Position numbers and translations under genes: made by a program. A DNA stretch of 64,000 nt from Klebsormidium nitens (Eukaryota; Streptophyta; Klebsormidiophyceae; Klebsormidiales; Klebsormidiaceae), in assembly GCA_000708835.1 (NCBI GenBank), contig DF237323.1, positions 26,074 through 90,073 of the forward strand, in the 5' to 3' direction. Below, in pieces: positions 48,451 through 58,801 of the stretch. The notes beneath the pieces are model-generated. The model had not been told where the DNA came from. It made no database searches and saw only the letters and a program-made list of their open reading frames with translations. The first letter of the stretch is position 1, and each line of letters begins with the position of its first letter.

Positions 48451-51400
48451 TTACGATCGTTTCCACAGCGCCTCTAGAGTTTGTACGGTGCGTTTGGGAG
48501 CTCTCCCGTTCGACACCACTCTAGACGGCTTGCCTTGACCCGAAGTAACTCCCTTTGTAACCCCTGTTCGACTTCCTACTTCCTTGAACAACTTCCCAAT
48601 CTTCTCCTCCTCTTTCTGGAGTTTCATTGCAACGTGAAAGTCGACATGCTCGCGACGTGCACTCGGCTCAGCCGGGAGCGATTCTCCGCACACTGAACAC
48701 TTTTCACCAGCTTTGACTGCTAAACTCTTTTGATTCGAGGTCCCATAGTTTACGCTCGTCGACGCCTCAACGAGAGTATTGCCACTGGGATGGCGTGCCT
48801 GATCGACCTGCTTTGAAGTTGCCGTGAGACTTTTTGCTTTGTCAGGACTCAACGGGACAGGGCTGATCGTCGCGAACGATGAACCGTGTCTAGACGGATA
48901 CGGGTTCCCCTTTTCGAGACCCTTCGCTTCAATGCTTGCTGCTTCGTAGTCAACTGCTTCTGACTGCTCCTCATCGTTCGCTCCGTTCGCTTCCCTGAAG
49001 GTGTTCCGATCCGAGCCGAGCAACCCGCCGTCAGCTCTCAATCCGGCTGGATGGCTCCGCTTCACCTCGTTCTGTTGCACCAGCCCCAGCGCAAATCCGT
49101 TTGTAAGCTGCGGCGCATGTGAAGCGCTCTCTCCGTTTCTCCCTTGAACGGACGGACCCCCACTGACCGACCGTGGGTCGGCCCGCAAACCTCGCTTTTC
49201 CAATCTTACTGACTGTAGATCTTCCCACAGATCCTCTCTCTCATCGCTCTCTTCTCCAGCCTCTAAGTCAAACCCCCGGCCAGGAACCCTTCCCCCCCGG
49301 TCGCCGAAGCGCCCTTCTTCCAGATCCCACGCAGACACAAACCGGTCGTCAAGTTCTTCCCCCGGGCTGGCTAGCCCACCCGGGTTAGCGAACCAAGGCG
49401 CTTTCGCCTCCGCATGCCCGTTCCCAAGCACAGGCTTCACGCCTTCCGCCGCCTCTCTAGTTGCTCTCGCTTCCCGCTTACTGCCGACGTTTGCATGCAG
49501 CACGGAACCCGCATAGGCCCCCGAAACCCTCGGACTTTTCACCCCATACGGGCTGCTTAGAAGGGCGGTTGCCCCGACGTCCAAATCCTCCCTTAGCAGC
49601 TTTTCCGTCGTTCCGAACGAGTTCTTGTCTGCCGCTAAACCATTGCCGAAGCTTCCGGCTCCGCCTGATTCCGGCGGTATCACTCCGCTGCCGTTCTCCC
49701 CCTCGTCTTCCGGCATTGATGCGGAACCACCCGCTGTGTTGTTTATTTCGACTCCGCTACTCAAAGCAACCTCAGGCTCCTGATTGGTCACTCCTCCCAA
49801 CTGGAGTCCGTCCGCTTCCAGTTTGGTTTGCAACAACGGAACCCCGTTCCGTCCCGTTTCGCTTCCGTTTTGCCTCATACCCCCAACAGCTTCCCCCACT
49901 TTTGTCCCAGTCGCTGCATCCCCTCTGCTGGCTTCCTCGCCTCCTCCTCTGCCCCCTTCGAGCAGGTAATCTTTCCGTACCGCTCCAGTTCCGCTCCGCT
50001 CCTTCCTGGCCCACGCGCTCAACAACGAGGGCGTCCCCTTCGCCGCTTCTTCCACGAAGTTGGTCGCCCCGACGTTCAGCTTCACCAGGTGAAACTTCTT
50101 CCCGGCAAACGCTTTCGAGAGAAGCGACATCGCCGATCGAATGAGCGCTTCTTCCCGCCGCGCTTTTGGGAGGCTCGTCGCGACGATGTCAAGGGGCATA
50201 GGACCCGAGGTCGACTGGCCCCTGCAAGAGTTTGACACAAAGTTTTGGCAAGCTTTGACGTGATTTGAGCTGCTAAGCTTGGGGGCCTCAAAAGTAGTTT
50301 GCCGCATTTAACAGACGACTTACTCGGAACGAGGTCGCGGCAGGAGATGGTCAAGAACCACGACGGGCCAGATGATATACTTACGTGACAAAGTCTCTTT
50401 TGAGAAGTCTCTTTTGATTGGCTCACAAGACGATCAAGGACGGGGTACATGTCATACTTTCTCTTAGAGACCCAAACTTAACTCGCCCGCGGTCCTCTTA
50501 GCGCGGCGAACCTACTGCTGAGCAGATGGAAGTCATGCCATATCCCTGCTAATCAGGAGACATAATTTGCTTCTGGTGATGGGCAAAGGCTGAAAACTCA
50601 CTGATAGCTGGCTCCCTTTTGGCGCCACTTGACGGTCAGCGTCTTGGGCCGCCTCCCCGTATCGTCCCGCTCCTCGTCCAGGCGTTCGATGTAGTCGGGG
50701 GCGAGGGCCTTCACAATACCCTGCACAAGGATGGGGGCTGACGCTTAGTGGTGTCTTGATTTCTGAGCTTTGTGATTGCTCGGGTCTTCAAAAACAAAGG
50801 CGACTGTGTGCCTGTTCCGACAAGAGTCCCGCAAAGGTAAGGAGACCGTCAAATGATTTCTTTGAGTTTTGGGGTCTCTAAGCGCTGCGTTGCGACGTAG
50901 ATAGAAGGTGACGTTTTGTTTTTTGAGCCTTCTGAACGCCGAATTCTTCCCGTAAGGAATCCATCATGTGCTTCTTCCACAAAGAGTTCCCGAAGGAGGG
51001 GAGCGCGTCAACCACTTTCTCTTAGGTTTGGGTCTCTTCAGGCTGCAATTTGACGTAGTTAAGAGCGAAAGCCTTAAGATCCCCGTACACGGCAGGAAAA
51101 ACACCCTCAGGGACAGGTGTAATTTGCTCCAAGCTGGAACCTCTAGAGAGCAGTAAGGTGGTCCATGCCATTACGTTAATCACCCACCTCAACCTTTAGC
51201 ATCAGAAGATATGCCAGCGAAGAGTTGCTTCGAGTCTCTTGCCTGCTCAAGTCTGTACTTTCTGCTGACAGCTGGCCTCACCTCCGCTTGCTTCAGGTTC
51301 AGGCACGCCCGGAACGAGTCCTCCACCGACAGCGATTTGGGCGGGCCCTTATCTTCCACCGGGCTCGTGTCGTTCCCCCGGCAGCAATGGTAAATCATGC

Positions 51401-54400
51401 TCCCCACGCGCGCGCCAAACTTGTCTTCCAGTTCGGAGAGCGCGAGCTTTTGCAGGTCGCCGATGGTGTCGACCTTCATCTCGCGTAGTTTGGCGTCGTA
51501 GCTCCAGCCGATGCCTGGGATCTGAAAAGGCGGATTGAGAGAGGGTTAGGGAGGGGTTAGCGGAGGGTTTGAGATATTGGGAAAGATTGGAAGGTCACTG
51601 ATCACGTCGACCTTCATCTCAATCAGCTTGGCGTCGTAGCTCCAGCCGATGCCCGGGATCTAACGGGACGATTTGAGGAGAGTTAGAAAAGGCTTAGAAG
51701 ACGGTTTGAAACAGTTGAAAAAGGTCAGAGGTCGCTACTACTAGGTTTCACGCACTTCCATGCCGTAGCTCCAACTGGTACCCGGTATCTAACAGTTGCA
51801 GAGGGTCAGGAAAGCGTCTGAGGAGACTTTGAGAGCTTTGTTAAAGTGTGGAAGAACGCTGATCATATATTGACTTTTCAGATTCGCAGATTTTGGCGTC
51901 GTAGCTCCAGCCGATGCGGGCAAATGATATGGGTTTTAGATCGAGAAGGAAGAGTTGATAGTAAAGGGATAGTGTCAAGCAAGGGTCAGCAGTCAATCTT
52001 CCTTCCAATGAGATCAGATGCCAGACACTTGTGCAAGGGGTTTAGGTAGAAAAAAGTACGTAAGGCAAAAGCAAACCTTTGAGAAGGATCCAAATCTGCA
52101 ACCCTACCTTCTTTATTAGCACAAGCTAGACTCCTTAGTGAACCCAAAAACTAACTACCAAAGTCAAACAGGCGCAAAGGATTGCGAACACGTTCAGACT
52201 CTCACCTTTCTGGCCGCCAGGTTTTGAATGTGATCCGCCACCGCCCCCGCCAGCATCGTCGTCTGCCCGTTCGGCTTGTTCATCGGGCTCGCCAGCTTCG
52301 CGAGCATCTTATTATGCGCGACTCCCGCGGAACAGCGGCACCCGACCTCCGCCCAGACTGCCTCCCGCACCTCTACTGCCACGTGGCTGCCCACCAGCAG
52401 CAGCCAATCGGAGCCCGCCACGTCAGCACCAAAGTCCAGCTTTTCGGTCGTCTTCAGGACGCCCTCCGGAGCTGGCACCTGGAACCGCACTTGACGGACG
52501 TCCGACCAGTGCCCGGGAAGCTTCCCCCCGGCGGTTTTGCCGGCGGAGATGTGCCCGGGTGAGGGCGTCCCGGTTGGTAACCCCGGATCGGCCTCGTTCC
52601 TCCAGTCCAACCAGCTTGGAGTTTTCGTTCCGAAACCGGCTTCCGGCTCCGATCGCGCCTTCTTTCTCGGGGGCCCGGTTTCGGTTGGTATGTTCCCTGG
52701 GCTTCTTTCTTGTGGTTTCAGGACGCTGCCGAACGCTTCTGCCAGCGAGCCGTATTGCGATCGACCGGGCGGAGTTACTGGGCGGTTAAGGGGAGGGTCA
52801 GAGGAGTCGTTTGCAAACCCAGGGCTGAGGGACGGACGCTGCACAGAATGGCACTGTGAAGCTTCGTGAAATGAGCTTCTTGGGTTGAAGGTTCCAGATT
52901 CGATGTTCTCTGGGTTGAAGGCTTGAGAAGTTGGGATTGAAGGAGCAAGGGCGGCTCCAGATTGAGAGGTTGGCAGAATTGGCGGTCCTGCGGGGAGCAA
53001 AGAAGACTCTGGGTTGTTTGGGTCTGCGGTTTCAGGGGAAGGGGCTCTCATCGGTTGCGCTCCTTCTAACAGAAGCCCATCGACGCCCATGATGACGTCA
53101 GCGTTCCCCCGTTCGCGAGCTTCCGGCCGCATCAGCGGCCACCATCCAGGCGGGACGAACCGCTTCGTTAGTTCGACACGGTCGTTCCTCTCGCCAGAAC
53201 TCCTGCCGTTCTCTGCGAACGCAACTTCCGCTTCCTTTTCTGGCTCTTCCAACGCCACCTCTCTCTCCCCATCCTGCCTTGCTTCAATGTGAGTCAACCC
53301 ATCCCCCCGGCCACCCCCCTCCGTAGGCCCAATCGGGGACCCCCCTTCCCTGGCGGTTCGGTCGTTCTCTAAATCCGAACCAATATTTTGTGCCCGTCCA
53401 CTGAAGGTCACCGAAGCTGACGCCTCCGGTTTCGCCGCAGGAACAGAACGGAGGCCGGGCTCTCCCCTTGGTGTCGCTTGAGAATTGGTCGGCGGATCAA
53501 GTCTGACTAACCCCGTGCCAGAGACCGGATTCTCGGTGGGCCCCGCCAGAACTTTGCCAACGAAGCCGCGATAGAGCGGGTTCGGGCCCGCTGCGAGACT
53601 CAGCCGTTTCCGCACCTCTGCGAAAAGGTGCGAAGCTCGATCAAGTTCTCGGATGTTTCCACTCTGAAGTTGGATGAGATCAACGTGTCCAAACCATTGC
53701 CAATTCGTGCGAAACCGACGCAGACTCCCGGTGTAACAAACAGGAGTCTTACTTGGGAAACCCAAGCAAGCGGCGCAACTAGAACCAGGTTTAGACTTCG
53801 CTGGCAATACCTGAACATCCTGACTCAATTCACATCTCCATTCTGACCGGCGAAGTATGACCTGTTCTAAATGATTCAAATGAAAAAGCCGACCTTGGTC
53901 CCTACAGCTATGCTGCTTGCGCCAAAGCTGTCTTGCAGAACTCGGAAGCTCAAACCCCGAATCGATTGTGAAGACCACGAGTACGAGCAGCTGCCAATCG
54001 GAAGGCTCGAAGACGTACAAAAACTCACGCCAAGGGAGCATAGGCACTCCCAGTGCAGTCGACAAAAACCTGCCCTTTCTGTCAAGTTCGCAGCGCAGGC
54101 GTCGCCACAGATTTCTGAAAAGAGATAGGGAAAAGCAGCGCACCTTCTGTCACGTCTAGATACGCCTCGTCCATCCCGCGCCGCTCCACGACGCCAAAGC
54201 GGCGCATCACCTCCAGTATCCGCTTGCTGACTGCGCGGTAGGGGGTCAGGTCCTCGCCGTTGACGAGAACTAGATCGGGGCAGACGCGCAGCGCGTCCTC
54301 CTTGGGGCACATCTTGGCCACCCCTGAAGTAAGGTACCTCGCTGGTTTAAAGATGTTCTCCACTTTCTGTTTAAAAGTGTAGCGAAAGAAAGCACAAGAA

Positions 54401-55735
54401 CCTGTTGCAGTAGTCAATGTACTTATTGCCTCTTCAGAGCATTTTCTGGCCAATTCTGGGTAATCAGAACGACTATTCTTTGGGAACATTCGTTGGATAC
54501 AGCCGTCTTTGCTTCTTCAAAAAGGCTCCTCCCTGAAGGAAAAGTATCTGTCTGAATCAACTAAGTGTGCCTTCTGCCAGGCTCTTGTGGTCTTTGACTC
54601 CAGTCGGCAACTTTACTTTCAGGTTCTTGAAAAAAGTGTAGCCGCGTGGCGTCGCAACGTACGTGACATGGCAACCTAGCAATGCCATGCTGAGCAGCCC
54701 CCAAAACAGTTGGCTCGAGTTGCTTGTATTTCCTTGCAGAAAGTTTGAAACGTCTTCCAAACAGAAACTTGCTCTTTCAAAACCAACCTTTATGCATAGA
54801 GCCCACCATTATGCAGTTGACATAAAGGATACCCTTTGAAGGGCACAAAGGTAAGATTAAAGAACAAGGGTTGAATCGCACTGCTAAATGAAGGATATGA
54901 CAGAGTTGTGAAAAGCAAAGGAACAAACAGAAGGAGGACATCTGTCGCTCACCAGCGGCGCGAGCGGGGTAGTTGCATGTCACTACCAGGAACTTCTGGT
55001 AGATCCCCAGAGGGCGCCCCTTGAGCTCCGGTCGCCGCGACTCCTCCACTTGAGCTGCAGGAAAAAGCAGAGTGTCTCTTTCCAGCAATGTTCCATTTCC
55101 TACGCTTATACCCCTCTTCGCTGCCCCTTAGCTCTTGTCTTGTCCACCCAGAAAAAGCAGTATCTACTGTAGCATCATAAGCTAGACACAGTACCGGTGC
55201 TTTCATGCTTCCATAGGATGCCTCCTGACCAATCGCTCATCGTTGGTTGAGGCGTAAAGAGGTCCTTGAGTTGCTGTAAAAACTAAACTTTCTTTTTTGC
55301 TCACATAAGGACTGGACTTGATATCTCATGCAGATCACTTTTAGAGTGATCATTGACCACCACGCTTGATTCATTTCCCGCTGTTCTATTCACATACAGA
55401 CCTGACGGACTTTCTGGATTCCTCTTATCTTCACTTCAACTTCCTTTCGACCAGCAACATTCTTGAAGGGATTTGTTGATGCTTTTCAAGGCAAAGCGCT
55501 GGCTGCGGCACTGGCGTAAAAGGGCTGCCAAACCCAATCCAGCTGAATATCAGAGGCATCTTAGGAACGACACGTCAATGGAAATTGACCTCTTAAATGA
55601 GAGATCTAAGCAAGTTTATGAATTTTTAAGTGTTCCACAGCATTCTATGCAAGTCACCAGCGTGACTGCAGACTCACCATAGAAGCAGTCAACATCAATG
55701 TGCAGAATCACACGCTCCGCTCGTGCTGCGTCCAT
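48451..55735 (-). CDS. POLI: Y-family DNA polymerase, iota-like core with eta-like UBZ tail (~1299 aa)
   Basis: Translesion DNA polymerase acting in the nucleus on damaged templates. Seven exons: 55735-55678, 55054-54953, 54323-54144, ~53635-52206, 51521-51282, 50720-50602 and 50221-48451; phases agree throughout. Catalytic metal ligands lie in HIDVDCFYAQVEESRRPE (residues 12-29) and RRGMDEAYLDVTE (~101-113). The iota signatures are KFLVVTCNYPARAAG, CPDLVLVNGEDLTPYR, SAGVAHNKMLAKL and the helix-hairpin-helix IPGIG (from 591). Exon 4 inserts ~370 Pro/Ser/Glu-rich residues between the DE motif and LLLVGSHVAVE, a spot where animal Pol iota has about 40. The last exon is ~590 residues, largely disordered, ending in a UBZ-type zinc finger (C1218, C1221, H1235, H1239; EHVDFHVAMKLQKEE) and QTLEALWKRS, which resembles the eta C-terminal PCNA motif. 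The exon 4 acceptor is the least certain boundary. The assignment as iota rather than eta rests on the core motifs. Confidence 0.88.
50811..51070 (-). repeat. Diverged duplicate inside polymerase intron 5
   Basis: Two imperfect copies, about 152 bases apart, lie in the intron between exons 5 and 6. Shared words are CAAGAGT-CCCG, TTTGGGTCTCT and GACGTAGTTA/GACGTAGATA. Neither copy contains a recognisable part of the protein. It is a local intronic duplication. Confidence 0.5.
51490..51925 (-). repeat. Four-copy tandem repeat of a polymerase exon 5 start (~132 bp units)
   Basis: The first copy is the genuine start of exon 5 (IPGIGWSYDAKLREMKVD). Three more copies lie in the intron upstream. 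They are recognised by the + strand word GCGTCGTAGCTCCAGCCGATG, or its decayed form, near 51493, 51631, 51761 and 51896. The second copy keeps an acceptor TTAG and reads IPGIGWSYDAKLIEMKVD, still open over that stretch. The third has only GYQLELRHG-like remains, and the fourth keeps IGWSYDAK. Intron sequence between the units is also repeated. Confidence 0.85.
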
Positions 55736-56693
55736 CTTGGCAGCAGGACCTCTGTCCTAGACCCTCACAATACTCCGCTGAAGCGCGCACTAAGCAAATA
55801 TCTTGTTAAAGGCAGATAGAGAAGAGCGCCGCCACTGGGAATCTCCACAGTCCTCCTATTGTAGCTATCCATCACCTTAATCATAAGCAACAGCTGGTGC
55901 GGATGCTCCTGCCCACTGTGCACTTTTTGACGCAGAAGCGCCCAATCTTTTTACTAAGTTGCAAGTGCTGCCATATTAATCAGCATGCCCACCGCGACCA
56001 AGCCCACACAGACAAGGAGCTTACGTCCACCACAGCGATGGGAAGCGCCCCTTCCTCTGCCGTGGTGACCGTGAAGTTGGTGTTCTGATCAATGTCAAAC
56101 CTGTTCACCTCAAGTTGAGAGGGTTTACTACTTCGTCAATGTGCTGACCCGCTTTCCAACCGTGACGTTGTGGCCGTGACACAAGAAACCGGTTTTGAGA
56201 TTCTGGTCTGAAGGAGCCTACCTGAAGGCCGGCTCTCCTTACTACGCTGACGGTTTTCCAATCCTTATTACAGATAACCCTCTCGCTTGCATGCAAACCC
56301 GCAACCTTCTTACCTTGCAGTACTCTGTAGCTAGCTGCTAGCTGCTAGCTGTGCAAGCTGAGCCGCAGTCCTGAGGTCTTTCGTTCTTGACTCTCTGATT
56401 CAAGAATCAGAACAGCATATCATGGGGGGTTTGCCCAAACATTGAGCTTCAACGTCCGTCTGTCTATCTGATCAGAGCGGGCCGCTCTCTGCAACAGCTG
56501 GACATTGTCTGCAACAGGTGGACATTTCTCCCAGTATCCAAGAAGAGTTGTGTGTAGCCGATTGTTGCAGACTGCCGCTGTCGTCATGGAGGCTTGAAAG
56601 CAAGAGCGGCCGCAACAGTGTGAGCAGCCTGAAAAGTGCCACTTTGGATCCTAGCTTCTGCAAGCCAATGTAGAGTTCTGGAGAAGGAGGGCA
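55736..56693. other. Spacer between divergent polymerase and coiled-coil genes
   Basis: Contains the 5' flanks of the - strand polymerase and the + strand coiled-coil gene, so both promoters should be here, but I recognise no specific element. A short run of GCTAGCT/CTAGCTG occurs near 56330-56352. No gene seen. Confidence 0.45.
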
Positions 56694-58801
56694 ATGGCTG
56701 AAAGCACCCGCACTTCTGCTAAAGAGAAATCAGATAGTGGGGCAGAGAAGGCATCAAAAAGGAATATGCAACCAGGAGATGCGCAAGCTGATCTGAGGGC
56801 GGTTCTAGTTCCAGCGAAGTCGGCGGCGGCGACTGCTGAGAAACTAATTCTGAACTTCAGCAGGAGTCGGAAGTAGTGCAGGCATGTCTTGAAAGGAGGA
56901 TATCTTGGCTGGAAGATGAGCTGGTCGAAACAAAGGCCAATGAAGCTGCCGCCAAACAAGCGGAGGCATCTCTGCTTGCTGCTGTCAGCAAGGGGAAGGA
57001 AGACTGTGCTCAGGCGGAGGCGCGTAAAGAGGAGGCAGAAACGAGACTGTTTCAGCGGGAACAGAACCTAGCAAAGTCGGAGGCTCTGAGGGCGCAGGCA
57101 AAAATAAGATGGCTGCAGCAAGGTAGTAAGCTAATAGTAGCGAAGGAGGATTTGGAGTTGGCTAGAAAAAAGGTTTTGGAACTGAAGCAGGGACATTTGG
57201 ACGTTTCCCAGTGATTGAGAGGCGCAAAGGAAGATTGCGCAGAAGCGAATGTGGGATTTGCAGCTGCCCAAAAGAGAGTGGCAGAAGTGACAAGAGAAGC
57301 TTCTGAGTTGCTCAAGTCTTTGAGAGTGTCAAGAGAAGAGTGCAAGGCAACTAGTATGAAGGCTGCAGCAAGCGAGCAAAGGGCCCTGGATGCAGAGAGT
57401 CGGCTGGCTGGCCTTGAAAAAGAGATACGGCAGAACACAGAAAGACTGCGTTCACAAGGTACAGAATCGCCTGGCGCTCTGGTTAGCGGATCTGAGGGTG
57501 ATGAGGCGAGAATGTCGCATCTGGAGAAAGCGCGGTCCTGCTTGCTCTCACTGAACTGGAAGTGCGGGGAGGACGGGTCAACGGCGTTTGAGCATGTAAG
57601 AACTCCTCCTTTGGTTGCTTCTTTATCGCGATCCTGACCTGAAACTTTGTTACCATCGCATCAGAAACAGCAGCTTTGGGTGGTGTCATTGTTCCTGGCT
57701 GCGAGCTACGAGTTTTAAAAGGAAGTGGCATCAAAAGCGAGACGTTTCAGGATACTTTGCAATCGAAGATGCATCAAGGCTGATTAAAAATCAAAAATCA
57801 AAGAGCGACAGCAGAAAGAAGTATGCCGTCGTCAACGGGCCCCCGCAGGCTGATTGTCTCTGCAAGGGTTTGACAGTGGCGTTCTGAGTAGACTGCTCCC
57901 GAAGACTTCTTGTTTTGTAGTCCAGATAGCTCACGCTTTCGAGTCCAACTCGTGAAAATATTAACTGCTGCAATATCCTGATGGAGAGTCGACACAGTGC
58001 AACTTTAATTCGCTGAAATCTGGACATCCTGTACGTAGTGTCTGGTTCACTGGCAGCTCAATCTGTCTGTGTTTCGTCGACCCGTTTGCATTGCAAAGAT
58101 TTCGCTTACAGAAGGATGGCCTTTCTTGTTTTCTAGGACCTTGCGCAATTGCTTGCCAGGGATCGCGACGAAAGCGAACGGGTATGCTCTGGGCCCATGG
58201 CGCGGCAGAAGGAATGGAAAGAGGGGCTGTGGAGGCGGAGGGCCGAGGGGGTGCGCATTCGGAAGCCCTATTCAGAGCGGAGCGGAAAGTGAACGAACTT
58301 GAGGGGGAGCGAATTAGGGCGGAGCAGAAATCGGCCGAGCTTGAGAAAGAGCGAGCCAGGGCGGAAGAAAGATCCTTTGCATCCGAGAAAGGCCGAATGG
58401 GAGCGGAAGAAAAAGTGGCCGAACTCGAGAGGGAGCGAAATGAAGCGAATGAGAGGTTTGCCGAGCTCGAGGGGAAGCGAATTAGAGCGGAGGAAACTAT
58501 CGCTGAGTTCGAGAGAGAGCGGACTAGAACGGGGGAGGAAATGGCCGAGCTCGAGAAAGGCCAAACGAAAGCGGAGCGCAAAATTGCTAAGCTCGAGAGG
58601 AGACTGAGAAAGCAGTCGGCGAGCTTGAAGAAGAGCGAAGCAGAACGGACGAATTATTTGCCAAGCCGGATAGGGAGCGGGAATCGAAAGCAAGGCGTCT
58701 CACTTAGCTGGAAATTTTCTTCGGATAAGTGGTGCTTCCCAAAGAAGAGGTCCTGCACCAAGCAAACGGAACCACGAAAGGAGAGGAGGCGTCTTTGCTA
58801 A
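56694..58801 (+). pseudogene. Coiled-coil protein gene with in-frame stop (possible pseudogene)
   Basis: Open reading extends from about 56840 to 57595 in one frame, with a single TGA at 57212-57214. It is then joined in phase 0 (donor GAGCAT|GTAAGA, acceptor TTGCCAG) to 58160-58801. All parts encode Glu/Lys/Ala-rich heptads: QACLERRISWLEDELVETKA, then after the TGA RGAKEDCAEANVGFAAAQKR. The last exon carries repeats of the type AEL(E/K)(K/R)ERARAEE, about 14 residues long. An ATG-initiated stretch at 56694-56876 (MAESTRTSAKEKSDSG) lies in another frame and may be a first exon. The conserved heptad character on both sides of the TGA suggests a recent nonsense change. An unrecognised small intron (possible donor CAAG|GTAGTAAG, acceptor GAGAG) is the alternative. 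Function unknown. Confidence 0.5.

Noticed and set aside
49461-50144. Long + strand open frame of about 227 codons
   Set aside because: Antisense to the disordered last exon of the polymerase; Pro/Leu/Arg-rich composition is a shadow of GC-rich coding on the other strand.
57961-58581. Long - strand open frame rich in Ser/Phe/Ala
   Set aside because: Antisense of the Glu/Lys coiled-coil repeats on the + strand; its regularity comes from the repeat.
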